Positions 48,069 to 57,309 of a stretch of 64,000 bases of DNA are shown here, piece by piece. The notes under the pieces were generated by a model, which did not search any database, was not told where the DNA came from, and saw nothing but the letters and a program-made list of their open reading frames with translations. The position numbers were made by a program, and so were the translations under genes. Origin of the DNA: an uncultured Blautia sp. (GTDB taxonomy: Bacteria > Bacillota > Clostridia > Lachnospirales > Lachnospiraceae); contig CAKRXU010000010.1 of assembly GCA_934424575.1 (NCBI GenBank), positions 1 through 64,000 on the forward strand. Reading direction: 5' to 3'. Numbering within the stretch: position 1 is the stretch's first letter; the number at the start of each line of letters is the position of its first letter.

Positions 48069-51000
48069 TTAATCTGCATCTGGATGAACAGCCGAAGATA
48101 AATGTACGGTTCCATCTTCTTCAATCACATATGACCTGATCACGTATTTCTCACATCCGTCAGGTGCAAATAGATAGGACTTACCATCTGCTTCATATTC
48201 CTGATATGCCAGACGGGTCCTTCCTGGGGTATCCAGGGTAAGTGCCTCGTCTTCTATGGTCGGATCTGTTCCGATAAGGATTCCGTGTTCCCTGATTTTT
48301 TCCACATTGGAAACTCTGGCTACATAAACCTCTTTTCCATCGACAAGTTCTTTTTCGAGTGTTACTCCCGTCTGCAGAACTGTCACTGTGAAACTGCAGG
48401 TAAATCCCTCATAAGTTACCGTGATATCCTGATCTCCTATCACTGTCGGATCAAAACCAGAAACCATATCTTCTGTTACATCCACGGTATCTGTCATACC
48501 ATCATTATACAGCAGCTCAATCGTTGTTCCCGTCAGATCCAGCACACCTGTCTGTTCCGCATATTCTTTGACCAGTGGTTCTGTTTTCATCTGAATTCCA
48601 GTAATACTGTGCGGTACAAAGGATGCACTGACCCTGCTGTTTTCCCTGATCACAAAGGAGTAACTGCCATTCTCATCCGGCATGATCTCATTTCCATTTA
48701 CCAGGATCTGGGCCAGCACGTATCCGCTCTCCGGTGTCGCTGTCACAGTAAGCTCCATACCTTTGCTGCAAAGTCCGCTTCTACTGAGGATCACACTTCC
48801 ATGTTCACACTCCATAGTCTCTGCTGTACAGATATCATCTACAGAAGTAACACACAGCCACTGTGCATTCAAAAGCTGTTCATTATTTTCACCTACAGAA
48901 ATCTGATCTTTCTTATCTTCTGTTCCCAGATAAATCACCGCATTCAACGCATCACATCCATAAAATGCACCGTCGCCAACTTTGGTAAGACTGTCTGGCA
49001 AAGTTACTGTCGCAGCGCGCGTACAGCCAGAATATGCAAATGCTCCGATCTCAGTCACACCATCCGGAACTACGATTTCTTCCAGATCATCCAATCCATA
49101 GAAACAATAATCGCCGATTTTACTTATGCCATACAGTTTCACATATTTAATGTTATGACGAGCAGAATACCACGGCGCATTCATGTAAGTAGAACTGTCA
49201 TAAGATGACATCACACTGTTTCCTGTACCAATAATGACCAGTGTATCTGACGGCTCATTTGCCCATGTCATATCTGAGCCTAAACTGTTCGTCTTTATGG
49301 CAACAAATGGATTTTTGTGTTGATCTGCATACGCTTCTGCGGTACTTCCGGAATAGCCGGTAATAGTTGGGGTGGAATAGCAGAAGCTGATTCCTACCGG
49401 ATAATTGGTAACCACAGGATTCAGGATCTTAATGCTTTTAATGTCGGAACGCATCATAGCTTCGTATCCGATCCGTGCAACACTGGACGGCAGCGTAATG
49501 TCTGTCACATGAGCATCTACAAAAGAATAATCTCCAATGGCAGTCGTACCGTCCGGAACTTCATAGCTGTCATACATACCCGGCAGCACACAAACCAGCA
49601 TCGTTCCATTTTTGTTAAAAACGGCTCCATCTTTCGCTGTATAGTATGGATTCTCCGGACTGATCTCCACAGAAGTCAATAAAGAACACCCCGAAAATGC
49701 CCTTGGTGAAATATAGGAAACTGTTGACGGGACAGTAACCCGTTCTATATTAGAACACCATAAGAATTTACCACCAATAGAGGTAATTCCCTCTGAAAAA
49801 ACAACTTCCCTGACATAGTAGCTATACCACGGAGGTGATCCATATGAGGTAAAATCAGGAAGTGCTCCAGTACCGGAAATCGTCAGAACATCACCGTTCA
49901 TATTCCATGTCCAGTTCGTTTTTTCAATCACAAGATTGATCTGTCCACTTCCCTCACACCATCTTCCCATAAGAGCACTGTTCTTCGCATCATTGTAACA
50001 GATCTGCATCCTTACTGTAGTTCCTTTGCTGAAGGTATACGTATATCGGAAGTTATGTCCCTCTCCTCCAGTATAAACATCTATTACAGAAAGCTGATAA
50101 GGGGCGTTGACATTTGCACGAATTGATTTCGCTATCGTATAGTCATCACCTGTCGTATAAAAACTGTAAGTACCATCCTCCGGTATCACATACTTTAGCT
50201 CCGTTCTCGAAAGTGACGGCAGATCGATCGTATTTGCTCCGAGCTCAAGTATTTGCTCCTCGATATGTAAATTTACATCTCCACTTAAATAATTGCTGTA
50301 ATACCTTACATCAATATAATATTTTTCATTTGCCTTAAAATATCGGTTAAGTCTGAAGTTCCGGTTTCCATTGTAATCATCATTTTCCGCAAGTTTCTCA
50401 CCCTCCAGAGAATAAAGGGCACCTACCGTATCCTTACTTCCTGTTGTGTAAATATCGAAATTACCAGTGTAGGGAGCACTCCACAAAAGTCTGACTGTCT
50501 TGCCGGCTGGAATTGTAACTGTATTATCTCCTGCTGCCACACTTAGAACATCCTCTTCTATCTCCACCCAGCAGTTGAGTCCACTACCACTCTCTGTCTG
50601 ATCAATAAAGAGATAATAAGTCTCATCCGCCTGCAGGCTGGCCTTAAGTGTGATCGTTCCCGTTGTTGACTCATCACAGGAGGCAAGCACAGTATTTTCT
50701 GCATCAAGCAGCTTCGCCGTCGCAGCCGAATTCGATGTGATCTTTAATCTGTAATCTGCAGCTCTCGGAACCGTAACCTTTATGCTTCCTGAATTAAGAT
50801 ATGAACACCTTAATGAAGTTCCACTTGGCGAAATACTTTCTTCCGAAATAGTAAGTGTAACCGATCCGGAAACTTCCGGGTCTGAAAAACTAAATTCAAG
50901 AATACTGCTTTCATCTGCCTTAAAAAATTCCCCTATCCTCAGGATACCATTCCACGATCCGCTATAGGATACCTTTCCTCTTTGATCATAAATCGTAGGG

Positions 51001-52361
51001 GATATTTTTTCTGCACCGGCAAACTCAATCCTGTATTTTCTGTCATACGGAAAACTGAGCTTTCTGATAACCTTGTCACCTGCATTCAAGTTAAACGTAT
51101 AGGTTCCACAAGATAATGTCTCTACATCCGGCTCAATATAGAAAGGAAAATCTTCAAAATTACCACCGTTTAATTCAATTCGAATAAAATATCTTTCTCC
51201 CTGAACCAGATCGTATTCAAAGGAAAATGTCTCTTTTCTTTTTTCGGAAATCAGGCAGGTTCCTTTCTCCGAATATAACCGGATATCGACACTTGAAACT
51301 TCATTCCCATCTGAATAAAATCTGTACTTTCCAGATGCAGGAGCATCAAACGGGACACGATAGGTGGCATTGTTTCTAATAATAGCTGTATTCTTTCCCA
51401 GTCGGCCTACTTCCTGTTTAATATACAGTGTTTCATTAACATAACTGGAACCATCTGTCCTCTTTATTCCAATATAATAGTTCTCACCTTTCGTCAGTTC
51501 CATACAGATATCAACATTTTTTTCTGACTGTTTTCTATTAGCAATTAATAGTGTATTCTTCGCCGAACCATATACATATACGATCGGACTGTTCCCACTG
51601 TTTGTACGGATTATATAGCTGGCCGATTCATCTGGAATGAATCTGATCATGGAAATTTTGCCAACTTTTACACGTGTATCCACATATCCGGTAGAAACTG
51701 CAGGATCTGTGACCGTAACTGTTATTAACCTGCTTGATGAACCATGATTCTTTAATGATAAGTAATATCTCTTTCCTGCACGCAGTTCATAGGTCAGTTT
51801 GCTTCCAGTGCTTTCTACGGCAGAAAGTTCCGTGCCGTTTTCATCATACATCATGATATCCAGAAAATCATAATGCAAAAATGAAAACTCATAATTTCCT
51901 GTTATATATGATGTATAACAAAACATCTGTTCTGTATTAGGAACTGTAATGCTGTTTGCTTCATTCGAAAGCTCTGTAAAATTATCCGCCAACTCTACGG
52001 AAATAGTACCGGATATATAAGGGCTATAATATTCTACGCCAAAATAATACTGTACCCCTTTTTCCAGTGTATAAGTAATTTTAAAGTTACGATCTGTTCC
52101 GGAGTCATCATCTGATTTCAGCACAGTACCATCGGCACTATAAAGATAACCATAGGTATCTGCCGAACCAACCGAACAGAACGTATACGATCCGGAAAAT
52201 ACTGGCGTAAATACATATTTACTGATAGTACCCGCCGAAACATCGACATCGGTTTTCCCCACATAGATCGCAGGCGTCGATGCCAGAACATTGTCTGCAT
52301 GTAATGGAACCGCAAACAATACGAATAAAAAAAGTATCAGTTTCAGATATACTTTCCTCAT
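48069..52361 (-). CDS. Large secreted protein: beta-sandwich (PPC-like) repeats, BspA-type leucine-rich repeats, Ig-like end
   Basis: 1430 residues. A signal peptide (LKLILFLFVLFAVPL, cleavage probably after VLA near 27) is followed by about seven or eight repeats of roughly 90 residues. A unit has YTFCSVGSADTYGYLYS and then EKGVQYYFGVEYYS, resembling pre-peptidase C-terminal domains, up to about residue 810. BspA-type leucine-rich repeats follow (ITSIGGKF, VTVPSTVSYISPRAFSGC, VPDGVTEIGAFAYSGC). Then come an InlB-B-like piece (LTVTATPESGYVLAQILVNG) and a Big_3-like Ig domain ending in FTVTVL. There is no LPxTG, S-layer or dockerin anchor. It is probably exported and binds a host or polymer surface; no enzyme domain was seen. 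AGGAGG precedes the ATG. Confidence 0.85.
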   Translation of the reverse strand: MRKVYLKLILFLFVLFAVPLHADNVLASTPAIYVGKTDVDVSAGTISKYVFTPVFSGSYTFCSVGSADTYGYLYSADGTVLKSDDDSGTDRNFKITYTLEKGVQYYFGVEYYSPYISGTISVELADNFTELSNEANSITVPNTEQMFCYTSYITGNYEFSFLHYDFLDIMMYDENGTELSAVESTGSKLTYELRAGKRYYLSLKNHGSSSRLITVTVTDPAVSTGYVDTRVKVGKISMIRFIPDESASYIIRTNSGNSPIVYVYGSAKNTLLIANRKQSEKNVDICMELTKGENYYIGIKRTDGSSYVNETLYIKQEVGRLGKNTAIIRNNATYRVPFDAPASGKYRFYSDGNEVSSVDIRLYSEKGTCLISEKRKETFSFEYDLVQGERYFIRIELNGGNFEDFPFYIEPDVETLSCGTYTFNLNAGDKVIRKLSFPYDRKYRIEFAGAEKISPTIYDQRGKVSYSGSWNGILRIGEFFKADESSILEFSFSDPEVSGSVTLTISEESISPSGTSLRCSYLNSGSIKVTVPRAADYRLKITSNSAATAKLLDAENTVLASCDESTTGTITLKASLQADETYYLFIDQTESGSGLNCWVEIEEDVLSVAAGDNTVTIPAGKTVRLLWSAPYTGNFDIYTTGSKDTVGALYSLEGEKLAENDDYNGNRNFRLNRYFKANEKYYIDVRYYSNYLSGDVNLHIEEQILELGANTIDLPSLSRTELKYVIPEDGTYSFYTTGDDYTIAKSIRANVNAPYQLSVIDVYTGGEGHNFRYTYTFSKGTTVRMQICYNDAKNSALMGRWCEGSGQINLVIEKTNWTWNMNGDVLTISGTGALPDFTSYGSPPWYSYYVREVVFSEGITSIGGKFLWCSNIERVTVPSTVSYISPRAFSGCSLLTSVEISPENPYYTAKDGAVFNKNGTMLVCVLPGMYDSYEVPDGTTAIGDYSFVDAHVTDITLPSSVARIGYEAMMRSDIKSIKILNPVVTNYPVGISFCYSTPTITGYSGSTAEAYADQHKNPFVAIKTNSLGSDMTWANEPSDTLVIIGTGNSVMSSYDSSTYMNAPWYSARHNIKYVKLYGISKIGDYCFYGLDDLEEIVVPDGVTEIGAFAYSGCTRAATVTLPDSLTKVGDGAFYGCDALNAVIYLGTEDKKDQISVGENNEQLLNAQWLCVTSVDDICTAETMECEHGSVILSRSGLCSKGMELTVTATPESGYVLAQILVNGNEIMPDENGSYSFVIRENSRVSASFVPHSITGIQMKTEPLVKEYAEQTGVLDLTGTTIELLYNDGMTDTVDVTEDMVSGFDPTVIGDQDITVTYEGFTCSFTVTVLQTGVTLEKELVDGKEVYVARVSNVEKIREHGILIGTDPTIEDEALTLDTPGRTRLAYQEYEADGKSYLFAPDGCEKYVIRSYVIEEDGTVHLSSAVHPDAD

Positions 52362-52500
52362 ATGTCCTGCCTCCTACTTCATAAATTTGATTGCCTCATC
52401 CCGACCTTTTCTATATTATTCATCTTATCACACTTACCTTCCTCAAACAAGGCAATTTCCTCCTCTCTTAAGTCTCACTTATCCTTACTTTTTCCCCAAG

Positions 52501-52537
52501 AAAAAAAGGCACAACTTACATCTCTGTAAGTCATGCC
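52501..52537 (-). terminator. Terminator of rnpB
   Basis: GGCATGACTTACA and TGTAAGTTGTGCC (minus strand) form a 13-bp stem with one G-U, followed by TTTTTTTT. Confidence 0.9.
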
Positions 52538-52560
52538 AGTATTTGATCATTTTTCTTTGT

Positions 52561-52908
52561 GTGAGCAGACCGATAAGCCGGGTTATGTCGTTGAGTGATC
52601 ATCTGTCTAGGCCAGCCGTTGCCAGCTGGCTCGAGCGACCCACCTGAAAGCACGACGGGCAGCCGTATCGCTTTCTTTTCGGTCTTGCTTCGAATGGAGT
52701 TTACATGTGCCCGTTCTGTTACCACAACGGCGGTAGTCTCTTACACTGCCTTTCCACCCTTACCTCCAAAGGAGGCGGTTTATTTCTGTTGCACTGGTCT
52801 GGGAGTCACCTCCACCGGACGTTATCCGGCATCCTGCCCTGCGAAGCCCGGACTTTCCTCGTCTGTACCCTTTCGTCTGTACAGCCGCGATCACCTGGCC
52901 TGCTCACA
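52561..52908 (-). ncRNA. rnpB: RNase P RNA
   Basis: About 348 nt on the minus strand. Universal blocks are seen in order: GAGGAAAGTCCGGGCT near the 5' side, GCAACAGAAATAAACCGCC in the middle and AACCCGGCTTATCGGTC at the 3' side. The 5' GTGAGCAGGCC-like end pairs with GGTCTGCTCAC at the 3' end to close helix P1. It is the catalytic RNA that trims the 5' ends of tRNAs. Ends are placed from the P1 helix and are good to a few nt. Confidence 0.93.
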
Positions 52909-52916
52909 TGTTTGCT

Positions 52917-52945
52917 ATTCTAACACGAATCCCTCTTTAAGTAAA
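52917..52945 (-). promoter_or_regulatory. Promoter of rnpB
   Basis: On the minus strand: TTTACT (52940-52945), 17-bp spacer, TAGAAT (52917-52922) with a TGT just before. Start predicted at about 52909, in agreement with the 5' end of the RNA. Confidence 0.75.
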
Positions 52946-52966
52946 GCATAAATTTATTTTGCAGGA

Positions 52967-54631
52967 TCAGACATCAAAGCAGCTTCCCCCTACAAACTCC
53001 CGGAGAAGAGAATTTCGCGGGATATCATCGCTTGGTACTGCCACAAAATAATCAAAGAATTTGAGAAGACGCTTCGCCTCCACATATTCCGGTTCGTCCT
53101 TGCCGATTCCAAACAGAAGTGGCTCTGCATAAAGTTTCAGACATGCCAGCTCATAAACAAGTGCAGAGTTGAACATTACATCCGCTTCTTCCTGATATGG
53201 GAAGATATTCGCTTCCTCGCCTCTTCTTACTGACGGCCATCTGGCGATCGTGTCCTTTGCACTGGTTCCCCGTGTCCTTGCATCGCGCACGATCCTTCGG
53301 ATCAGCCTTCCGTCCGTGGTCGGGATACGGTTGTGCTTGTCGACATTCAGCTGTGTCAGTGCACTGATGTAGATCTTGAATTTGCTCTCTTTCGGAAGAG
53401 AATGGCTCAGCTTGTCATTGAGTCCATGAATTCCCTCGATAACAAGGACATCATCTTTGCCAAGCTGCAGAAAATCACCTCTGTATTCTCTGTGACCCGT
53501 CACAAAGTTAAATACCGGAAGTTCAACACGTTCACCGCGGAGAAGTGCCAGCATATCTTCATTAAATTTCTCCACATCCAGGGCTTCCAGACATTCATAA
53601 TTCTTTTCGCCGTATTCGTCCAGAGGTGTATCTTCTCTGTTTTTGAAATAATTATCCACCGCGATCGGATGTGGCTTCATGCCATGTGCTGTCAATTGGA
53701 TCGACAAACGATGTGAAAAGCTGGTCTTTCCAGAAGAAGACGGGCCTGCGATCATGATAAACTTCTTATTCCCATCCGCTACGATCTGCTGTGCGATCCT
53801 GGAAATCTTTGCCTCCTGAAGTGCTTCCTGTACCAGAAGGATATTCCGCACGCCTTCACTGGTGATGCGGTCATTCAGATCTCCGACATAGGAAATATCC
53901 ATCTTTTCTGCCCACTCCTGAGATTCTTTCTGTACCTGGAAGATCTTTTCCTCCGGAGCAAACGGCGGGATCACAGACGGGGCCTTGCGCTCCGGCAGTT
54001 CCAGAACGAAGCCTTCATCATAGAGTTTCAAGTCAAAATATTTCACATATCCGGTGTGGTCTGCCATATATCCATAAAAATAATCATCATAGTTCCCTAT
54101 GCTGTAGATATTCACTTTGGAAACACGGCGATACCGGAACAGCTTTTCTTTGTCATACATGTGATGACGGTGAAACAGCGCGATCGCCTCATCTGTATTG
54201 ACCGACTGCTTATTGATCGGTACTTTTGCATCTGCAATCTTATGCATCTGTGCTCTCACCTGATCCAGAAAATCCTGATCCAGTCCTGAAAATCCATCCA
54301 TCGTAAAATAATAACCGGAGCCAACGGAATAATGGATTTCTACTTTCTCTACCGCATCCTTGCCTGCCACATCATAGATTGCCTTAAGCAGCACAAGGCA
54401 GGTACTTCTCTTGTAGGTAGAAAATCCAATATGGTCTCTGGTGGTGATAAACTCTACCTGACAGTCACCCTTGACCCTTTTGTGAAGCTCCCGAAGTCTC
54501 CCATTCACTGTGACCAGTATGATCGGAGCCTCTGTATCTTTCTGGTGTTCATTGACAATATCCCTGTAGGAAGTTCCACAGGGATATTCTTTCGTTTCAC
54601 CATTGATCGTTACTTTTGCCATATCCTCCAT
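52967..54631 (-). CDS. Nucleoside (uridine-type) kinase with N-terminal TGS/ThrRS-like region
   Basis: 554 residues from the ATG at 54631, 5 nt after GGGAGGG. The N-terminal about 60 residues form a TGS-like domain (VTINGETKEYPCGTSYRDIV), followed by a region like the second additional domain of threonyl-tRNA synthetase (FHRHHMYDKEKLF). The C-terminal half is a P-loop kinase of the uridine kinase/phosphoribulokinase type: MIAGPSSSGKTSFSHRL, AVDNYFKNREDTPLDE, VIEGIHGLND. Such TGS-kinase fusions are common in Firmicutes; the physiological substrate is presumed to be uridine or cytidine. Confidence 0.88.
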   Translation of the reverse strand: MEDMAKVTINGETKEYPCGTSYRDIVNEHQKDTEAPIILVTVNGRLRELHKRVKGDCQVEFITTRDHIGFSTYKRSTCLVLLKAIYDVAGKDAVEKVEIHYSVGSGYYFTMDGFSGLDQDFLDQVRAQMHKIADAKVPINKQSVNTDEAIALFHRHHMYDKEKLFRYRRVSKVNIYSIGNYDDYFYGYMADHTGYVKYFDLKLYDEGFVLELPERKAPSVIPPFAPEEKIFQVQKESQEWAEKMDISYVGDLNDRITSEGVRNILLVQEALQEAKISRIAQQIVADGNKKFIMIAGPSSSGKTSFSHRLSIQLTAHGMKPHPIAVDNYFKNREDTPLDEYGEKNYECLEALDVEKFNEDMLALLRGERVELPVFNFVTGHREYRGDFLQLGKDDVLVIEGIHGLNDKLSHSLPKESKFKIYISALTQLNVDKHNRIPTTDGRLIRRIVRDARTRGTSAKDTIARWPSVRRGEEANIFPYQEEADVMFNSALVYELACLKLYAEPLLFGIGKDEPEYVEAKRLLKFFDYFVAVPSDDIPRNSLLREFVGGSCFDV

Positions 54632-54657
54632 AAAAACCCTCCCGTTTTTATAGTCAG

Positions 54658-55440
54658 TTACAGTATTACATACGGGCTTTTTACTTTTGCGCATGTGATC
54701 GGAAGTTCCGGGAAGTTTTCGCCGAGCTTCTTTTTCATGGCATCCATAAAAATATATTCTGTGCCATAGTGACCGGCGTCGATGATCGCCAGTCCTGCGG
54801 CTACTGTATCGATTCCTGTGTGATGGTCGATATCACCGGTGACATACACATCTGCGCCTTTGGCAAGCACATCCGAGATCATGCTCTTGCCGCTTCCTGT
54901 ACAGATTGCTGCTTTGCGCACCGGCTGGTCAAGGTCACCATAAATCTTCACATCATTAAGAGAAAGTGCAGTCTTTACAAATTCCCCACATTCTCTGAGG
55001 CTCATCTGCTTCGGAAGCATACCGACACGGCCAAATCCCTCACAGCCGTCCTTCGTCTCTTCTGTCACAGAAAGGACTTCTCTCTCCTCAAGTTTCAGAT
55101 AATCCGCACTTAAATCTGCCATGCCAAGAATATCATAATTCGTATGCATGGCGTAATAAGAAATATGATTCTGGATCAGGCGCATGATCTTCCTTCCGGT
55201 AAAATCATGATTGTTGATCTTTTTGATCCCACTAAAGATCATCGGATGATGTGTGATGATCATTTCTGCTCCTGCCTGGATCGCTTCTTCCAGAGTTTCC
55301 TCTGTCAGATCCAGTGCAAGAAAAACATGGGAAACTTCCGCTTCATCGTCACCGACCAGAAGTCCCACATTATCCCAGTGTTCTGCTGCCTTTGCCGGAT
55401 ATTTATTCTCCAGCCACGCTGTCAGTTCCTTTACTTTCAT
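54658..55440 (-). CDS. Nif3-like dinuclear metal centre protein
   Basis: 260 residues from the ATG at 55440 (MKVKELTAWLENKYP). The family is recognised by AEHWDNVGLLVGDDEAEVSH, MIITHHPMIFSG (metal ligands), YAMHTNYDILG and CTGSGKSMISDVLAKGADVY, and near the C-terminus IDAGHYGTEY. Nif3-like proteins form a toroidal hexamer with two metals per subunit; a GTP cyclohydrolase-type role has been suggested, but the function is open. The start lies inside the end of trmK (38-bp overlap). Confidence 0.9.
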   Translation of the reverse strand: MKVKELTAWLENKYPAKAAEHWDNVGLLVGDDEAEVSHVFLALDLTEETLEEAIQAGAEMIITHHPMIFSGIKKINNHDFTGRKIMRLIQNHISYYAMHTNYDILGMADLSADYLKLEEREVLSVTEETKDGCEGFGRVGMLPKQMSLRECGEFVKTALSLNDVKIYGDLDQPVRKAAICTGSGKSMISDVLAKGADVYVTGDIDHHTGIDTVAAGLAIIDAGHYGTEYIFMDAMKKKLGENFPELPITCAKVKSPYVIL

Positions 55441-56146
55441 ATCGATCCAGGGCAGCCAGGATAAGCTGCCGCTCCTCCTCAACTTCTTTTTTGCGATGGA
55501 TTGCTGTCTCCCCGCAGGCTTCTTTGAGTTTCTCAAGAATCTCCTCATGGATCCTGAGTTCTCTTTTCAGGAATTTCTCAAGAACCGGATGCTTCCTCTC
55601 AAGAAGGAATTTTCCAAACATTTCCTCCTGAACGCTCCATTCCTCATTCTCCGCTTCCGCATTTCGTTTCACCTTCATGATCGGATAAAATTTGCCATCC
55701 TCAAGGATCATCTCTTCTTCTGTGATATGGAATCCATTCTCCAGAAGGAAGTGACGGAAATGTGGGATATCTGACTGCGGCTGAAGGATCATTTCCTGAA
55801 AATCATCCCAGACACTTCTGCCATCCGTAAGAATACGCTCCATCAAAGGACCGCCCATGCCGGCAATGACAAGGGTATCTCCCTCTCCATGTCCGACATC
55901 AGCAAGTCCGTCACAGCGCCTTGTCTCTATGTAGGAGCACAATCCATACTGCTCAATATGCGCCCGTGCTCTGGATAACGGCCCTTCTGCGACATCCGTT
56001 GCAATCGCACTCGGGATTTTGTCCTGAAGTTTCAGGTATACCGGCAGATATCCATGATCACATCCTACATCCACCAGCCGGTTTCCCTCTGTTACCAGGT
56101 CAGCAATCGCACACAGCCTCCGGGAAATCTGTACTGAAGCACCCAT
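55403..56146 (-). CDS. trmK: tRNA (adenine(22)-N1)-methyltransferase
   Basis: 247 residues. The Rossmann SAM-binding loop is VDVGCDHGYLPVYL (about residue 26), followed by AIATDVAEGPLSRARAHIE, and the TrmK motif IAGMGGPLMERIL. The C-terminal coiled coil (about 170-235) has FLKRELRIHEEILEKLKEAC. It methylates A22 of some tRNAs. The start overlaps the stop of rpoD, as in many Firmicutes. Confidence 0.93.
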   Translation of the reverse strand: MGASVQISRRLCAIADLVTEGNRLVDVGCDHGYLPVYLKLQDKIPSAIATDVAEGPLSRARAHIEQYGLCSYIETRRCDGLADVGHGEGDTLVIAGMGGPLMERILTDGRSVWDDFQEMILQPQSDIPHFRHFLLENGFHITEEEMILEDGKFYPIMKVKRNAEAENEEWSVQEEMFGKFLLERKHPVLEKFLKRELRIHEEILEKLKEACGETAIHRKKEVEEERQLILAALDRYESKGTDSVAGE

Positions 56147-57270
56147 CAGTCCAGATAATCCTTCAGTTTACGGCTGCGGCTTGGATGACGTAATTTGCGA
56201 AGAGCTTTCGCCTCGATCTGACGGATACGCTCTCTGGTAACGTTGAATTCCTTACCAACTTCCTCAAGAGTACGTGCACGTCCGTCATCCAGTCCGAAAC
56301 GCAGTCTCAGAACTTTCTGCTCTCTCTCAGTAAGAGTTCCGAGGACTTCGATCAGCTGCTCCTTGAGAAGGGTAAATGCTGCTGCATCTGCCGGCACCGG
56401 AACATTATCATCCTGGATGAAATCTCCAAGGTGGCTGTCTTCCTCCTCACCGATCGGTGTTTCCAGAGATACCGGCTCCTGAGAGATCTTGAGGATCTCA
56501 CGCACACGGTCTACCGGCATGTTCATCTCTGCTGCGATCTCTTCCGGGGTAGGTTCACGGCCTAACTCCTGCAGTAACTGACGGGAAACACGGATCAGTT
56601 TGTTGATGGTCTCTACCATATGAACCGGGATTCGGATGGTCCTTGCCTGGTCCGCGATCGCTCTTGTGATCGCCTGACGGATCCACCAGGTTGCATAGGT
56701 ACTGAATTTATATCCCTTACGATAGTCGAATTTCTCAACTGCTTTGATAAGACCAAGGTTTCCTTCCTGGATCAGATCCAGGAACAGCATTCCACGTCCC
56801 ACATAACGCTTTGCAATGCTGACTACAAGACGAAGATTGGCTTCTGCCAGACGTTTCTTGGCTTCCTCATCGCCCTGCTCCATACGTTTTGCAAGCTCGA
56901 TCTCCTCATCTGCGGTAAGAAGACTGACTTTACCGATTTCTTTGAGGTACATACGGACAGGATCTTCGATGCTGACACCTTCCGGTACAGAAAGATCAAT
57001 CTTGTCCAGTTCGATCTCTTCCTCATCGTCCAGTTTGTCCAGGTCTGCGTCATCATCCAGCATCAGACCGTCATCATTGCCCGAAATACGAAGCACATCG
57101 ACTCCGCTGGCTTCCAGGAAATCGTATACCTTTTCCATCTGTTCAACTTCCAGCGGCTGGTCTTTGAAGAAATCACTGATCTCCTGGTATTCCAGTACGT
57201 TTTTTTTCTTTTTTGCAAGCTCCAGAAGCTCAACCAGTTTTTCACTGAATTTGCCCATATTCATTTCCAT
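56146..57270 (-). CDS. rpoD: Primary sigma factor (sigma-A)
   Basis: 374 residues. A region 1.1-like N-terminus (VEQMEKVYDFLEASGVDVL) and an acidic stretch (DDDADLDKLDDEEEIELD) lead to region 1.2 (DPVRMYLKEIGKVSLLTADE). Region 2 is intact with RGMLFLDLIQEGNLGLIKAVEKFDY and KFSTYATWWIRQAITRAIAD, then region 3 and region 4 (LGTLTEREQKVLRLRFGL, VTRERIRQIEAKALRKLRHP). It directs RNA polymerase to the TTGACA/TATAAT promoters noted elsewhere in the window. It follows dnaG by 39 bp. Confidence 0.97.
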   Translation of the reverse strand: MEMNMGKFSEKLVELLELAKKKKNVLEYQEISDFFKDQPLEVEQMEKVYDFLEASGVDVLRISGNDDGLMLDDDADLDKLDDEEEIELDKIDLSVPEGVSIEDPVRMYLKEIGKVSLLTADEEIELAKRMEQGDEEAKKRLAEANLRLVVSIAKRYVGRGMLFLDLIQEGNLGLIKAVEKFDYRKGYKFSTYATWWIRQAITRAIADQARTIRIPVHMVETINKLIRVSRQLLQELGREPTPEEIAAEMNMPVDRVREILKISQEPVSLETPIGEEEDSHLGDFIQDDNVPVPADAAAFTLLKEQLIEVLGTLTEREQKVLRLRFGLDDGRARTLEEVGKEFNVTRERIRQIEAKALRKLRHPSRSRKLKDYLD

Positions 57271-57309
57271 AGGTGCTCATTCCCTCCATATAGTGTTTAT
57301 ATTTTATCC

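Noticed and set aside
52595..52951. Open frames within 52531-52951
   Set aside because: They lie across rnpB, whose conserved blocks and P1 helix explain the sequence.
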